DNA from: Sceloporus undulatus
Lineage: Eukaryota; Chordata; Lepidosauria; Squamata; Phrynosomatidae
Direction: 5' to 3'
NCBI RefSeq assembly: GCF_019175285.1
Contig: NC_056524.1
Location: 226,317,156 to 226,381,155, forward strand
Length of the DNA: 64,000 nt
Under the pieces are notes generated by a model, which saw only the letters and a program-made list of their open reading frames with translations, ran no database searches and was not told the origin of the DNA. Position numbers and translations under genes: made by a program. Below, piece by piece: positions 10,690 through 21,406 of the stretch. Position 1 is the first letter of the stretch. Each line of letters starts with the position of its first letter.

Positions 10690-12270
10690 ATCTGCTTGTA
10701 AAACATGTGCAGCTTTAACAAAATGTCTTCAGGCAGCTTGATAGGCAACCTTGAGCTTCTAATCAGAAATGCAAACAAATCCTGTGAAGCAATGTTACCA
10801 TTTAAACTGCTAAACTGAATTAGGAATTCCTCAAAGGAAAGTAGTACCCATCCCTGCTTCATTATTATAGTTTCTAGCCTCCTGTGTTATGTAGATTTGA
10901 GATGAACAAGGGTAACACCTGACAATACTTTTATTGCTTTGCTACTGTTGTGCTGAAGCTCTATGCACAGCTACTCCAGCAAATAAATCAGAATATTACT
11001 TTCTCTCCTTTTCACAGATGATTTCACAGAGGGGTGGGACACACGCACACGCACACGCACACACATACATACATATATGGAACCAGCAGGCAACTCAGAA
11101 AATGTCTTGTATGATTTTCTACTTTTTAAATGGTAGTATCTCTTTTGTTGGTGCACATAGATTTGACTTGGGGTTTAGGGTAATCATCTTTGCTTAATGT
11201 TTCTTAAAGAAGCAGAAAATGTATCAGAACTTTATTTTAAAAGTCATACAAACTTCCATGTTAGATTGGAGCTTCTCATGATATAAGACATGAAGTTGGT
11301 CTGATGTAGTTTTAGGCTGTAGTTTAGTGCAGATAGTAGTAATAATTAGGTATTATTCTTCAAAATTAGTCTTTATTATTTGTTTTGAAAAGTAATTATT
11401 TGGAAATGCTTACAAATCTGACAAATTATCAGGATGAGCCAAAGGTACTTACCGGTGACCAAGAGCATGTGTAAACTGTGAGGCAAGTCCATCAAACCAA
11501 AGCAAATACAATTACTAAAATATCAAATGGAGAGCAGAGAGACTAATGCAATTAGAGTGGCCAAAAGGAACCATCCTGGAGACACAATAACATGATGCGG
11601 AAATGAAGATTAATCAGATGATTTACCAAAAGGAGAAAGAAAATTATTTATCTGCAATGCTGTGAGCAGTAGCTGACTTTCTGGCTTTCTGTGTTTGTTC
11701 CATTTCAAAAATGAGCTTTATTTCTTTCTTCCTGTGTAGAGAGAAAAACTCCTTTCCTTCTTTTGGGAGACAGTCACTTCTGCTTCGCAGGCAATTGTTT
11801 CATTTAGTGGCTTGTTTTGTTTGTTCCTGAGTTAAGAAGAAGGTACCCTGGTCATCTATTTTCCTAGGGATCCCTAAAGCAGGAGTTTTCTTTAGCCAAG
11901 AATAGCTGCTTTCCAGATATGCCTCCAGGTTAGTATGTACAGTAAATTGTACTTTTCTGTGGATTATAACCAGCAGAGCTTGGAAAGTTACTCTGAAAAG
12001 TAATTCATTATTATAGCTTGTTGTACTGCTTTAAATCATATAGTTCATTGTCTTTATACTGGAAAAATTATATTCTTATTTCTTGTGGCCTTGGGACTGA
12101 GAAGAGAATGGCATAAAACTTGGAAAAACTCCTATCAACATGCCTAAAAATAAGATTCAAAAGCAACTCTGAAAAGCAACTAGAAATTCTAACTTGCCAA
12201 CTGATTACATTTGTATGGAAATGAAATCTGTGGCACCCTTGTTCCAAATGGAGTAGCTCATTGCAAGAAA
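10690..12270. other. Spacer with a small AC-rich microsatellite
   Basis: CA/CG-containing repeats at 11041-11072 (cacacgcacacgcacacg). I see no supported exon in the remainder. Confidence 0.4.
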
Positions 12271-12274
12271 CTGT

Positions 12275-12507
12275 GGCCTGTTACAGACTGCCAAAATAAA
12301 GCTGCTTCGGGTCTCTTTGAAGGTATGCTATTTAAATGATGCATGGGTCCTAAGGGTCCGGAGGTCGCACCAAAGCCACACTCCATTCCTAAGCATTGGA
12401 GTGCAGCTTTGGTGCAGCTTCCGGATTCTTAGGATGCATGCATCATTTAAACAGCATACCTCTAAAGAGACCCAAAGCAGCTTTATTTTGGCAGTCTGTA
12501 ACAGGCC
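12275..12507. mobile_element. Fold-back MITE family A, complete copy with TGT target duplication
   Basis: Termini are exact inverted repeats starting GGCCTGTTACAGACTGCC and continuing into AAAATAAAG. The two arms pair along nearly the whole 233 bp. TGT at 12272-12274 is repeated at 12508-12510, a 3-bp target duplication. No coding capacity. Confidence 0.85.
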
Positions 12508-12659
12508 TGTATTGCCTTTGTTTAGTTACTTACATGCTCTGATAATTGGTACATCAAAAGTTGCCATCCTATGCACACTTATGCAAGAGTCAAGCTCCAC
12601 AAAGCATGTTGTCACCTACTAAAGTGTGTAAACATGCATTGATGGAGTAAAGAGCTCCC

Positions 12660-12844
12660 ATGGCTTACTGTTCCATGACATTCAACTCTGCCATTGTAAC
12701 AGGTCAGAGTTTCAAGAGGGCAAAGAGAGAAGACAAAGAGAAGAGTCGAGGGGAGGCAAAACCCTGCTGGAAAAAACATGGGCATCTCTTTAAGAAGAAA
12801 TTTTCTACGCTGAATTTTTTTCCTGGACACTCAAAGAGTAGAAT
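12660..12844 (+). CDS. Candidate gene, exon A: basic, Lys-rich, unrecognised
   Basis: An open frame runs from ATG at 12660 (in-frame stop TAA just upstream at 12648-12650) to a consensus donor at 12845 (AAT|GTAAGT). It encodes 61 residues plus two bases. The segment is strongly basic: GQSFKRAKREDKEKSRGEAK, then CWKKHGHLFKKKF and FFPGHSKSR. The trailing AT joins the A that opens the exon at 16471, so the two exons are phase-compatible. Alternatively the exon begins at 12703 after a moderate acceptor (ccattgtaacag), with further exons upstream; the ATG at 12660 would then be unused. I do not recognise the family. Confidence rests on splice signals and phase, not homology. Confidence 0.4.
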
Positions 12845-13139
12845 GTAAGTGTTTCTCTTACTAATCTTTTATATCAGGGTGGGCAAAGGGGAGCTTTGGG
12901 TGTGTGTATGTGGCAGCTCATCAATGTTTTTGTGGTCCAAGTGTTACCCAAAGAACAGGTGGAGAGACTGGGAGGCCCCTATCAACTGTGTTACTTCAAA
13001 TATTGGGGAAATTAGCTTTGAAAAAGGCTGGGTAGCCTTTGGACCATTTACACCAGGTGCTACAAGATCCCTTTGCATACAGCATTTAAAAATTGCATAC
13101 TGCATTTTAAAAATTGAGGACATTATTAGTATGTTGCAT

Positions 13140-13560
13140 ATTATGAATTGTAATAGGCTGAGATCTACTTCATTGGGTCACTGTATCTTAGTTTTAAGGT
13201 GCCCTAAGAATAATCTAGCCCAACCCCCTGCTGATGTGGGGGTCCAGAGTTAAAGCATGTGTGACAGGTGGCCATCCAACCTGTTAGAAGAAAAACATCA
13301 GATAAGAGGGAGTCCCCACTTTCCATGGCTGTCCATTCCACTGGTGAACCGTTACTACAGGCTGAAAGTCCTCCTCCATGTTCAGGTGGAATTTCCTTGC
13401 TTGCAATTTGAATTCATTGATTGAGATCCCATCCTCTGGAACAGTAGAAAACAGGTTCACTGCCTGTTCCTTCAGACATTGAAAGATGGCTATCATGTCA
13501 CTTTGGCTTTTAACATTTGCTTTAAATGAAAGAGATGCCAGCTCCATCCATGGTAGTCTG
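13140..13560 (-). mobile_element. Old CR1/L3-type LINE, 3' end
   Basis: Minus-strand frame reads SDMIAIFQCLKEQ, then LQARKFHLNMEEDFQPV and VHQWNGQPWKVG. These correspond to the CR1 C-terminus seen better preserved at 31100-31283. The 3' UTR contains the inverse of 'cccaaccccctgc'. Diverged. Confidence 0.65.
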
Positions 13561-13564
13561 TTCC

Positions 13565-15165
13565 AGTGTTGAACAGTGTGATGTTAGCATTACTTGATCA
13601 AGGCCGGGTTTACCAGAGTGACCAGGGTTAGATAAATAGTCCATCCTAACTTACTTTTAAAAAGTAATTTATTCCCAAGATCCATTCCAGGGTTATGAAA
13701 ACACTGTATTGCTATAAGTATGCTAGAGTGAAAACTGGAGAGTCCTCCTGTACCTTAAATGTTTGTATAAAAGAGGGACTTTCCGCATGTGTTGCCTGTC
13801 AAACAACCAGGTAACAAGCAAGATCTGCTGAAATTTCCTGTTAAAGATGCAGTACCCCTCTCTAGGTTACACTCTGGCAACCCTAAGTAACAAAGTTGAA
13901 CAAGTAATGTGTTCAGTCCTTGTTGTGCTCATTACATTTTGTTAATATTTGAGTGGTGGAGTTAGGGTTAGAAAAAGGATGCTATATAATTTGAAAAGTT
14001 AGTGTCAAAATGCCTTTTAAAAATGTCCTAAAAAGTAACTAGAAAAATGTCCCAGAAAGTAACTAGAATCCACTATTCATTGCAACCTATAAAGGATTCC
14101 AGTCTTGCTTGTTGTGTTATCTTTGAAATACTGCTTCATCTGACCCATGTTACTCCCAACTCTGGCTGTAATCAACTAAGGTTATAAATTTGAAAGCCAT
14201 TATGGGTGAAATCCCATGTTGCATGAGCAAACTTGCTTTCCTAATGAATATTTCACTATTTTTCTCCCTTCTGTGTTACCACTGGAATCGTGGATCCATT
14301 TTTGATAGTCCCTCAACTGTCCGAAGCAGAGGATAATAATATTAAAAGCAACCCCCATAAGAATGTAAAATAACCTAAGCCCACTATGGATTACCAAAAT
14401 AAACAAGTTCATTTAACAGTGCACTAAATGGAGATATATGAATTTGCACTTCTCCATTTTTAATTGGTTTTGTTCGTTACATCTGTGTAAGGCAGGAAGA
14501 GAGACCAATTGTATAGAAAATTTATTTTCCTTTAGAAGAGCTTGGGTCATCCACACTAAATGTATTACCCTGCAGTAGCTCAACTTTGACTATCATATAA
14601 TTATAGGATTCGGAGGATTCCTACACTGTTTGGAGACAAACTAATACATCAACAGAGAGGTTTTGGTCAATATAAAATTCTGCACTGAAGAGACAAGATT
14701 ATTTCCCAGCATCAGGGAATGTGATGATGGAAAAGACAGGAGTTCCCGAATCAAGGAATTTCATGCCTTATAACTTCTTAATATGTGTCACTGGGCTTAT
14801 ATGATGAAAAGAACCTTCATCCAATAGGTTTTCTAGCAAGCCCCATTAACTCCTGAATCTGCACAGGTGTTGCACACCATCTGTTCAAAATTTTATTGTG
14901 TGAACTCTCCAGAGAAGAGCACTTTAAAATAAACAACCAGTGGTCACGTATCGTCCCCATCTTCCTTGCTTTATGCCACTTCCAGATCTTCTTGCTTCAC
15001 ATCTATGCTTTCTTTTTATTGTGCTCCACAAGAAATATGTAGAATCAACTATAACACTTCCTAGAAAGTATCTTCTCCTAGTGCAATTATTTTTTACTTT
15101 GTAATGTTTTCTAAGTATTTTTCTAAAAAATAAAGTGTTCCCCTTACTAGGGTTGACTTAAAGGG
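13565..15165. other. Spacer (intron of the candidate gene if the model holds)
   Basis: No coding exon or clear repeat. Short 'aaaagtaactagaaaa' and related motifs near 14030 may be MITE debris. Confidence 0.4.
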
Positions 15166-15169
15166 GGGC

Positions 15170-15385
15170 TAGGATGGCAAAGAGGAGGAGGAAGAAGAAA
15201 AAGGTGAGTGAGGGGAAGAGGAGAAGGAGGAAGGAAACGAGGAGGAGGAAGAAGAGAGAAGGAGGAAGAGGAGGAAAAGCAGTGACAGTGGGGATGTAAG
15301 AGGAGGAGGAGAAGGAGGAAGAGCTGGTGGAGAGAAAAAGTGGAGGAGGAAGAGGGGCAGGGAGAAGGAAGAGGAAGAATAGGCA
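15170..15385 (+). repeat. GGA/GAA polypurine tract
   Basis: More than 200 bp in which the plus strand is almost wholly purine, built from GGA, GAA and GGAA units with few interruptions. Long overlapping open frames here (15147-15588 minus, Ser/Leu/Pro-rich) are a by-product of the repeat. Confidence 0.85.
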
Positions 15386-15549
15386 GCCCCTTGCTGCCCT
15401 CTGTAGTAAGAGCAGCAAGGCAGGCGGGGTGACCAGCGGGGGAAGTGCCATTGTCCCCAGTGGTGGCGTGGCCATACCACCATTGAGGACAACGAAAATT
15501 GAGCATCCATGGAATTTGGTATCTGCGTGGGGTTCTGGAATGGGCCCAC

Positions 15550-16390
15550 TATATGTAAAAGGGATCTAGGAGTCCTTGTGGAAGACAAGTCTACAGTGTG
15601 ATGCGGCAGCTAAAAAGGCCAACACAATTCTAGGCTGCATTAGTAGAAGTATAATGTCTAGATCAAGAGAAGTAATAGTGCCACTGTATTCTGCTTTGGT
15701 CAGGCCTCACCTGGAATACTGCATCCAGTTTTGGACACCACAGTTCAAAAAGGATGTTGACAAGCTGGAGCGGGTCCAGAGGAGGGTGACTAAAATGGTG
15801 AAGGGTATGGAAACTATGGCCTGTTACAGACTGCCAAAATAAAGTTGCTTCGGGTCTCATTGGAGGTATGCTATTTAAATGATGCATGGGTCCTAAGAGT
15901 CCGGAGGTTGCGCCAAAGCCACACTCCATTCCTAAGCACTGGAGTGCAGCTTTTGGTGCAGCTTCCAGATTCTTAGGATGCATGCATCATTTAAATAGCA
16001 TACCTCCAAAGAGACCCGAAGCAGCTTTATTTTGGCAGTCTGTAACAGGCCTATGCCTTATGAGGAGAGACTTAGGGAGCTCAGTATGTTTAGCCTGGAG
16101 AAGAGAAGCCCTGTGTAAGTATTGAAGTTGGGGCAAGCTTTTTTTCTGTTGCTTCAGAGAAAAGGACTCGGAACAAAGGATGCAAGCTACAGGAAAAGAG
16201 ACTCCACCTCACCATAGGAGGAACTTTCTGACAGTAAGAGCTGTTTGAAAGTGGAACACACTTCCTTGGGGGGTCTCCTTCTTTGGAAAATTTTAAGCAA
16301 AGACTGGATGGCCATTTGTCCGGGGTGCTTTGTCAGTTCCTGCATGGCAGAATAGGGTTGGACTGGATGGCCCCTGTGGTTTCTTCCATC
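15550..16390 (+). mobile_element. CR1 LINE 3' end, interrupted by a MITE
   Basis: Reads [20 protein letters not shown], then [40 protein letters not shown] and VTKMVKGME. Sequence then breaks at the 234-bp MITE (15818-16051) and resumes with the 'ccttatgaggagagactt' block, ending in the CR1 tail (gggttggactggatgg). 5' truncated and frameshifted. Confidence 0.85.
15818..16051. mobile_element. Fold-back MITE family A inside CR1, TAT target duplication
   Basis: A 234-bp copy with the same GGCCTGTTACAGACTGCC termini as 12275-12507. TAT at 15815-15817 is repeated at 16052-16054. It inserted after the CR1, so it is younger. Confidence 0.88.
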
Positions 16391-16392
16391 TC

Positions 16393-16421
16393 TCTCTCTC
16401 TACACACACACACACACACAC
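16393..16421 (+). repeat. TC/AC microsatellite
   Basis: A short TC run, then CA dinucleotides, directly after the CR1 tail. Confidence 0.8.
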
Positions 16422-16470
16422 TTGGCAGTTCTAATCACTTATTTTTGTTTTTTGACTTTTGCCCTTGTAG

Positions 16471-16819
16471 AGCTCAAGGAAAGAATTTGTTATGTGAAGA
16501 CAAGAAAAGAGGTGTACAGAGGAAAGAATCCAAGAAGCTGATGGCTCCAGGAGAGGAGCCGCATTCCTCCGGAAAGGCTCACTCTGGGAAAATGTGCCCC
16601 AAATGTGAAATCATTGTCTGCAGGATGTGCAATATGCTGCATACTGACAGTAGCTTTATTGCTCACAGTTTGCTGGACCACTATGACAGGGGAAGGCATT
16701 CCTCCTGCTGTTCCAGCTCTGGGTTTCCCCACAACCACCATAAATGTAAACACAGTCCAGGACTGCCTGTACAACCTTGTACATTGTCTTGCAATCCCAA
16801 AACAAAATTAGAAAAATAA
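16471..16819 (+). CDS. Candidate gene, last exon: Cys/His-rich C-terminus
   Basis: The exon follows a strong acceptor (long T-rich tract ending cccttgtag, 16445-16470) and stays open for 116 codons to TAA at 16817-16819. The first part is basic and Ser/Lys-rich (CEDKKRGVQRKESKKLM). Then comes MCPKCEIIVCRMCNMLH, with CxxC-x5-CxxC spacing that looks zinc-binding. A tail follows with CC, HNHHKCKH and CTLSC. Joined to 12660-12844 it gives about 177 residues. A good AATAAA lies 433 bp after the stop. I do not recognise the protein. The Cys pairs recall zinc-binding tails in general, which is analogy only. In the human order I remember, FAIM converges on PIK3CB, but this sequence is not FAIM. Confidence 0.5.
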
Positions 16820-16979
16820 GTTTGGGTCTTATCATCATCATGGATATTTTCATGGATGATTTCAAAGTCTCAAGATCATGCACTGTCAAAGTCAGTGTTC
16901 AGGGCCAGTATGTGGAATTGCCAACAAAGCACCAGGTGCTAGATTCCCCCAGACAATACAGTCAGACCTTAGGAAAGTT

Positions 16980-17075
16980 CCTCTTATGGACAATGATTTT
17001 CAGAATCCTCCAGCTGCCATAGCCACTGGGCATATTGGATTGAGGATTCTGGTGACTCTAGTCCACAAAATTAAC
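16980..17075. mobile_element. Fold-back MITE remnant in the candidate gene's 3' UTR
   Basis: A region of cagaatcctccagctgcc and gattgaggattctggtga forms an imperfect inverted repeat. It resembles the short 'actcccagaatcc' palindromes found elsewhere in the window. Superfamily not determined. Confidence 0.35.
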
Positions 17076-17251
17076 TTTCCTGCACTTTGAACATAGCTGA
17101 AAGTTGTATCTCAGCTGAGAAAAGAATAATCACTTAGGCAGACTTCAGCAGGGCAGACTGATATATTTAAGAGTACTCGATGCCCTGTTGTTCCAATTGT
17201 ATTTTTGTTCCCAATCTAGAACGGCACATTTTTAACAAGTTTTAAACAGTC

Positions 17252-17257
17252 AATAAA
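17252..17257 (+). promoter_or_regulatory. Polyadenylation signal AATAAA for the candidate plus-strand gene
   Basis: AATAAA stands 433 bp after the stop codon at 16819 and is followed by T/G-containing sequence (tatttgtatatag). This is the arrangement expected at a 3' end. It supports transcription of 16471-17275 but does not prove it. Confidence 0.4.
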
Positions 17258-17423
17258 CATTATTTGTATATAGATACTCTTTGGATGAATTCAAATGACC
17301 CAGTGTCACACAGCAATTGCTCAAAAGCAAAGAGTACCACGTAACATGTGTGGTAAGCTTTTTTTGTGTGTACCTTTTTAGATGGTGCATTAGCACCCAT
17401 GCCTTTCCGCATCAGACCATTTA

Positions 17424-17631
17424 CAGTGGGCCCTTGGATGCTGGAGTTTTGTTCCAGAAACCCTCATGGATCCCAAAATCCATGGATGCTTAAGCCCCAT
17501 TATATAAAGTGAGGTGGTGAAATGGTGTCCTTTTTAGCAAAATCAAGCCTTGCTTTTTGAATATTATCAAGTAATGGATGGTTGAATCCATGAATATGGA
17601 GTGAATCCATGAATATGGAGTGCCTGCTGCA
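17424..17631. mobile_element. Tigger-like MITE
   Basis: Starts CAGTGGGCCCTTGGATGC after TA and contains atcccaaaatccatggatgc, ccccattatataaagtg, aaatggtgtcc and gatggttgaatccatgaat. This order matches pogo/Tigger nonautonomous elements as remembered. The right end carries a 20-bp tandem duplication (17584-17623). Confidence 0.6.
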
Positions 17632-17989
17632 CAATGTAATCCTCTACCTCTTTACTCAGAAGTCACGTAATATTCTGAATGACTTTCCCTCCCTGTGCAT
17701 AGGAGTCCAGTATCAAGGCCAAATGATGCCTTACACTGTCTGTAATGCATTGTATACTGGTATGTCACCTTGCTTTCTGCAGAAAGAGGACACATTGCCC
17801 TTACTTCAGAATGTGTCATGTCATGCAGGGAGGGGAAATGCTACATTGAATGGCAGACAAAAAGCTCTTTTGATACTTTGCAACTTCAGCAGTATGGAAG
17901 CCACAGTGATAATTTTCCTCCCAAAGTGCTTTGGTTGGCATGGGCAGTGACAGCTGCTTACAATTTCTGGGAGTGGGGATAGGATACTG

Positions 17990-18192
17990 TCAGAATCTTA
18001 AAGTTGGAAGGGACTACCAGGACCATCCAGTCTGATTCCCTGCCATGCAACTACAGTCTTCCTGAAAGATGCCAATCTAACCACTCTTTAGAGACCACCA
18101 AAGGAGAATAATCTATTTATCCCCATCCCTGCCAGTCTGTTCCACTGTTGAATAGTTCTTACAGCAAAGAGGTTTCTCCTAATGTTTAAGTG
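17990..18192 (-). mobile_element. CR1-type LINE 3' end
   Basis: The reverse strand shows the CR1 terminus: aggagaaacctctttgctgt, ttcaacagtggaacag, and tagtcccttccaacttt at the end. Confidence 0.65.
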
Positions 18193-18194
18193 GA

Positions 18195-19065
18195 GTAAAA
18201 TGTTAATATTTTATTCAAAACAAACAAACAAACCAAAACATAATTCTCATCATTTCATACTGATTATATATCCTTTCCTTTTAGTATTCTTCCAATTAAC
18301 TATTTTAATCCCTTTTACATTTTTGAAAATTCTTTCAATATTCTTCTCTTCTGTTCTCCTCCTCCTCCTTCCATTTTTTGTTTCTATGTAATTTAAGTGG
18401 GGCATCTTTTATGAAAGTGAAAATGCATGATTGACTCCTACATGAACTGGGCTGTGTGGGTTTCTATCACACTGAAACTATGGGAAAGGAAAACACTGAA
18501 ATTTCCTCCTTTCTTGAAGATACACCATAGGCTATTCTGTATGGCTTTGCTAGTGCCTACCAAGAAAACTGCCAATTAACCTACCTCTGGAAACATCAGA
18601 AGATGAAAGAATTAAGGTATACAAGAGGGGTTGAGAAAGTATGGGACATAAAATCCATGCAACCCCCAGAACCATTTTTGAGACCCCTGAAGCTCTCTGA
18701 CAGCAATTAGGCTTGAAGGAAGCTGCTACCACCATTTGGCAGTAGGAGCAAGAAATGCTCCTAATACCTTTACTATATTCCCTTCCACTGACATTGATAA
18801 CTGCTGCTATTTTTATCAACAAACAACCATATATACACACACACACTCACAGATGTGTGGCCTTTGGAATCGCAGAAGTGGTAACATGCCAAAGAGCCAC
18901 AAAACCAAGTGTGTTATTCCTTGAACATCTAGGAAAGAACAACAAAATGCTCCTAGCACCAAGTTTTCCTCCACCAATGTTATGTTAGATTTAGATTCCT
19001 CTTGGTTACTCATGTGAGTTTCTTGGAAGGAGAGAGAAAATTGGCAGAGATAATAAGATAAAACA
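18195..19065. other. Spacer without recognised gene
   Basis: Holds a CAAA microsatellite (about 18217-18235) and an AC run near 18833-18848. No exon seen. Confidence 0.4.
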
Positions 19066-19072
19066 GTGTTAT

Positions 19073-19302
19073 AGCATGGTGTAATGGTTTGAATGTTAGA
19101 CTGTTACTCTGAAGACCAGGTTTCAATTCCCAGCTTGGTCATGAAACCCACTGGGTGACCTTGGGCAAGTCACATATTCTCAGTCTTAAAGGATGGCAAT
19201 GGCAAATCCCCTCTGTACAAATCTTGCTAGGAAAAGCCCTTGATAGGTTTGCCATAGGGTCACCATAAGTTGGAAACATTTTGAAGGCACACAACATGTG
19301 TA
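19073..19302 (+). mobile_element. CORE-type tRNA-derived SINE, full length
   Basis: A tRNA-like head (agcatggtgtaatggtttga, box B-like ggtttcaattcccagc) is followed by the CORE-like block gggtgaccttgggcaagtca. An RTE-like tail ends it (gggtcaccataagttggaaa, gaaggcacacaac). Other copies: 20120-20340, 30600-30818, 31548-31790, 36665-36882. Confidence 0.8.
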
Positions 19303-19519
19303 TATTGATAGGCTGTTCATACTTTGCAAGATTTCACATAAACACAAGTCTGCTTACCTTGCTTTACATGTCACACTTGGCTGGTGCTGGGATGCCAAAT
19401 AAAGAACTAATTTCTGCTTCAACCTCTGGCCAGATCAGTGTGCCAGTACTTCCTGAAGATGAAGATTTATTGTCCTAATCAGATTTTTATTGGGATATCT
19501 GCTATTTCATTTATTTAAT

Positions 19520-20075
19520 TTGCTGTGAACTGGAAAACCAAACAGCTCTGTTCAATGTGGATGTATTTTGTCATGCTGATCAATTCATATAGCTGGAAAG
19601 TGTTCTCAAGGAGCATCTGTCCAACATTACACCAGTTCATGATTCCACAGTTAAAGCTGTTCATCTTCTGAGTAAAAACTTCCAATGAAGGATTCCACCA
19701 CTGTCCATGACAGTCTGTTTCCACTTTCAAATAGCTATTGTCAGCAGGCACTTCATATGCTTAGCAGGAATCTCCTTTTTCATAATTTGAATCCAGGATC
19801 TGGATCCTGCCATATGGAGAAGCAGAAAACAAACTAGCTCAGTTTTCCATGTGACAACTGTTCAGATATTTGAAAGTGGCTATACGATCACTTCTAAATC
19901 TTCTTTTTGCCAGACAAATCATATCCAGTTCCCCCAATTTCTCTTCACTGGACTTCATTTCCAGCATTTTACCAGCTTGGTCACTCTCCTCTGCATATTT
20001 TCTGGCTTTTTGAAAGCATTCTTAAACAGTTGTACCTGGCTGAATACCGTATACACAACTGAGGCCTGACTAAAG
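19520..20075 (-). mobile_element. Old CR1/L3 LINE fragment
   Basis: Reverse-strand traces read KKPENMQRRVTKLVKCWK, then a 'RRFRSDRIATFKYL'-like segment, matching the CR1 ORF2 C-terminus with many breaks. Heavily decayed. Confidence 0.5.
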
Positions 20076-20119
20076 TGGAATATTGTTATACTATTCCTTC
20101 TCTTGACACTATACATTTC

Positions 20120-20340
20120 TGCTAGTGCACTATTGTTATGTGCTTTCAAGTGTTTCTGGCTTATAGTGACCCTAAGGCGACCCTATCACAGGATTTTCTT
20201 GGCAAATTTCTTCAAAGGGGCTTTGCCGTTGCCATCCTGTGAGGCTGAGATATCATGGGTTTCATGGCTCAGCAGGGATTTGAACCTGGTCATCAGTGTC
20301 ATAGTCCAACACTCAAACCATCATGCCATCCTGGCCATAT
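20120..20340 (-). mobile_element. CORE-type SINE
   Basis: Reverse orientation copy: gtgctttcaagtgtttctgg, gaccctaaggcgacccta, gcagggatttgaacctggtc, caaaccatcatgccatcctg. Confidence 0.75.
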
Positions 20341-20344
20341 AGAA

Positions 20345-20750
20345 CTGGATTAACCTTTTTGCCACTGCATCACACTATTGACTCATGTTTAGCCTGTGGC
20401 TTACCAAGGCCTCTAGCTCTTTTTTCAGATGTACTGAACCAAGGTGTTAATCATCTTATATTTGTGCACTGTAGAACCTTACCCTTATCTCTGTTGAAAT
20501 AAAACCCTTTCTCCACCTAAGAACTATTTAAAACTAATAATCATATCTACTTTCTTGGTGTTATCATTAGGGACCCCAAGTACATGGATCTTCCAATCCA
20601 TGAAATGGAATAAACGGCTATTGCTCTTTACATGTAAACATTGGTCTCTAGCAGCTTCTAAGGGAACTTGTGTTCTATTGAACTTGCTTTTCATAAGCTG
20701 ATATGCTAGTCTTCCACTGAAAATGTGTGTGGGAGTGTAGCTGCTTTAGT
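20345..20750. other. Spacer without recognised feature
   Basis: Possible LINE debris near 20345-20480. No gene seen. Confidence 0.35.
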
Positions 20751-20754
20751 TTGC

Positions 20755-20905
20755 TGCAGCAAAAGCAAGGAGTCCTGAAGTACCTGAAAGACTAACAGGT
20801 TTTATTTTGTATAAGCTTTCAAAGACTCCAGCCCACTCTGCATCTGATGAATCAGGCTGGAGTGAACAAATGCTTATGCCAAATAAACATATCTGGCTGG
20901 CATCC
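20755..20905. repeat. Interspersed repeat, 'gcatctgatgaatcaggctgg' family
   Basis: ggagtcctgaagtacctgaa, agactaacaggttttatt, gcatctgatgaatcaggc and aaatgcttatgcc resemble the repeats at 2232-2402 and 57198-57345. Confidence 0.45.
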
Positions 20906-21406
20906 TGTTGGGAATTTACATCATCGTAAAGTGATTTAAGTCTGTGTAAAGTTGCGCTGTTGTACAATATTCATCATTCTTGAGAGTAGCTATGCCATGG
21001 GCACTACTGCACAAGCACAATCAGCAGTATTGCTATTGTACAATGGTCCAAATACAAAATGTGCCATTTTCTACTGTGTGCTGTAGTACATCATTGTAAT
21101 TCAGTAGTATACTGTTATGCATTATAGCCTCTGATGCAGCATTGCAGCTGTTTAAGATGCCACAGGATTCCTTGTTGATCATCCTTTCATTATATCTCTA
21201 TATAGGAATGGCTCCTAAAACATGCCAAGTACTGTATATCTTTTATGGAAAAATGTTTTTTAAAGACAACAACAGGAAATCCATTTTTGAAAATATCTTA
21301 ACAGGTAGAAAAGTATAGAATTATGGAAGTATATAAAAAGGAATAAAGTATATGTTTCATCAATAGGAAGAAGGTAATTTTGCTCCTATTAGTGTAGAAT
21401 GTAGAC

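Noticed and set aside
12317-12622. 101-codon plus-strand frame next to candidate exon A
   Set aside because: Mostly inside the fold-back MITE 12275-12507. The equivalent frames at 15886-16125 and 41294-41485 are the same artefact.
15147-15588. Overlapping minus-strand frames rich in Ser, Leu and Pro
   Set aside because: Artefact of the GGA/GAA polypurine tract.
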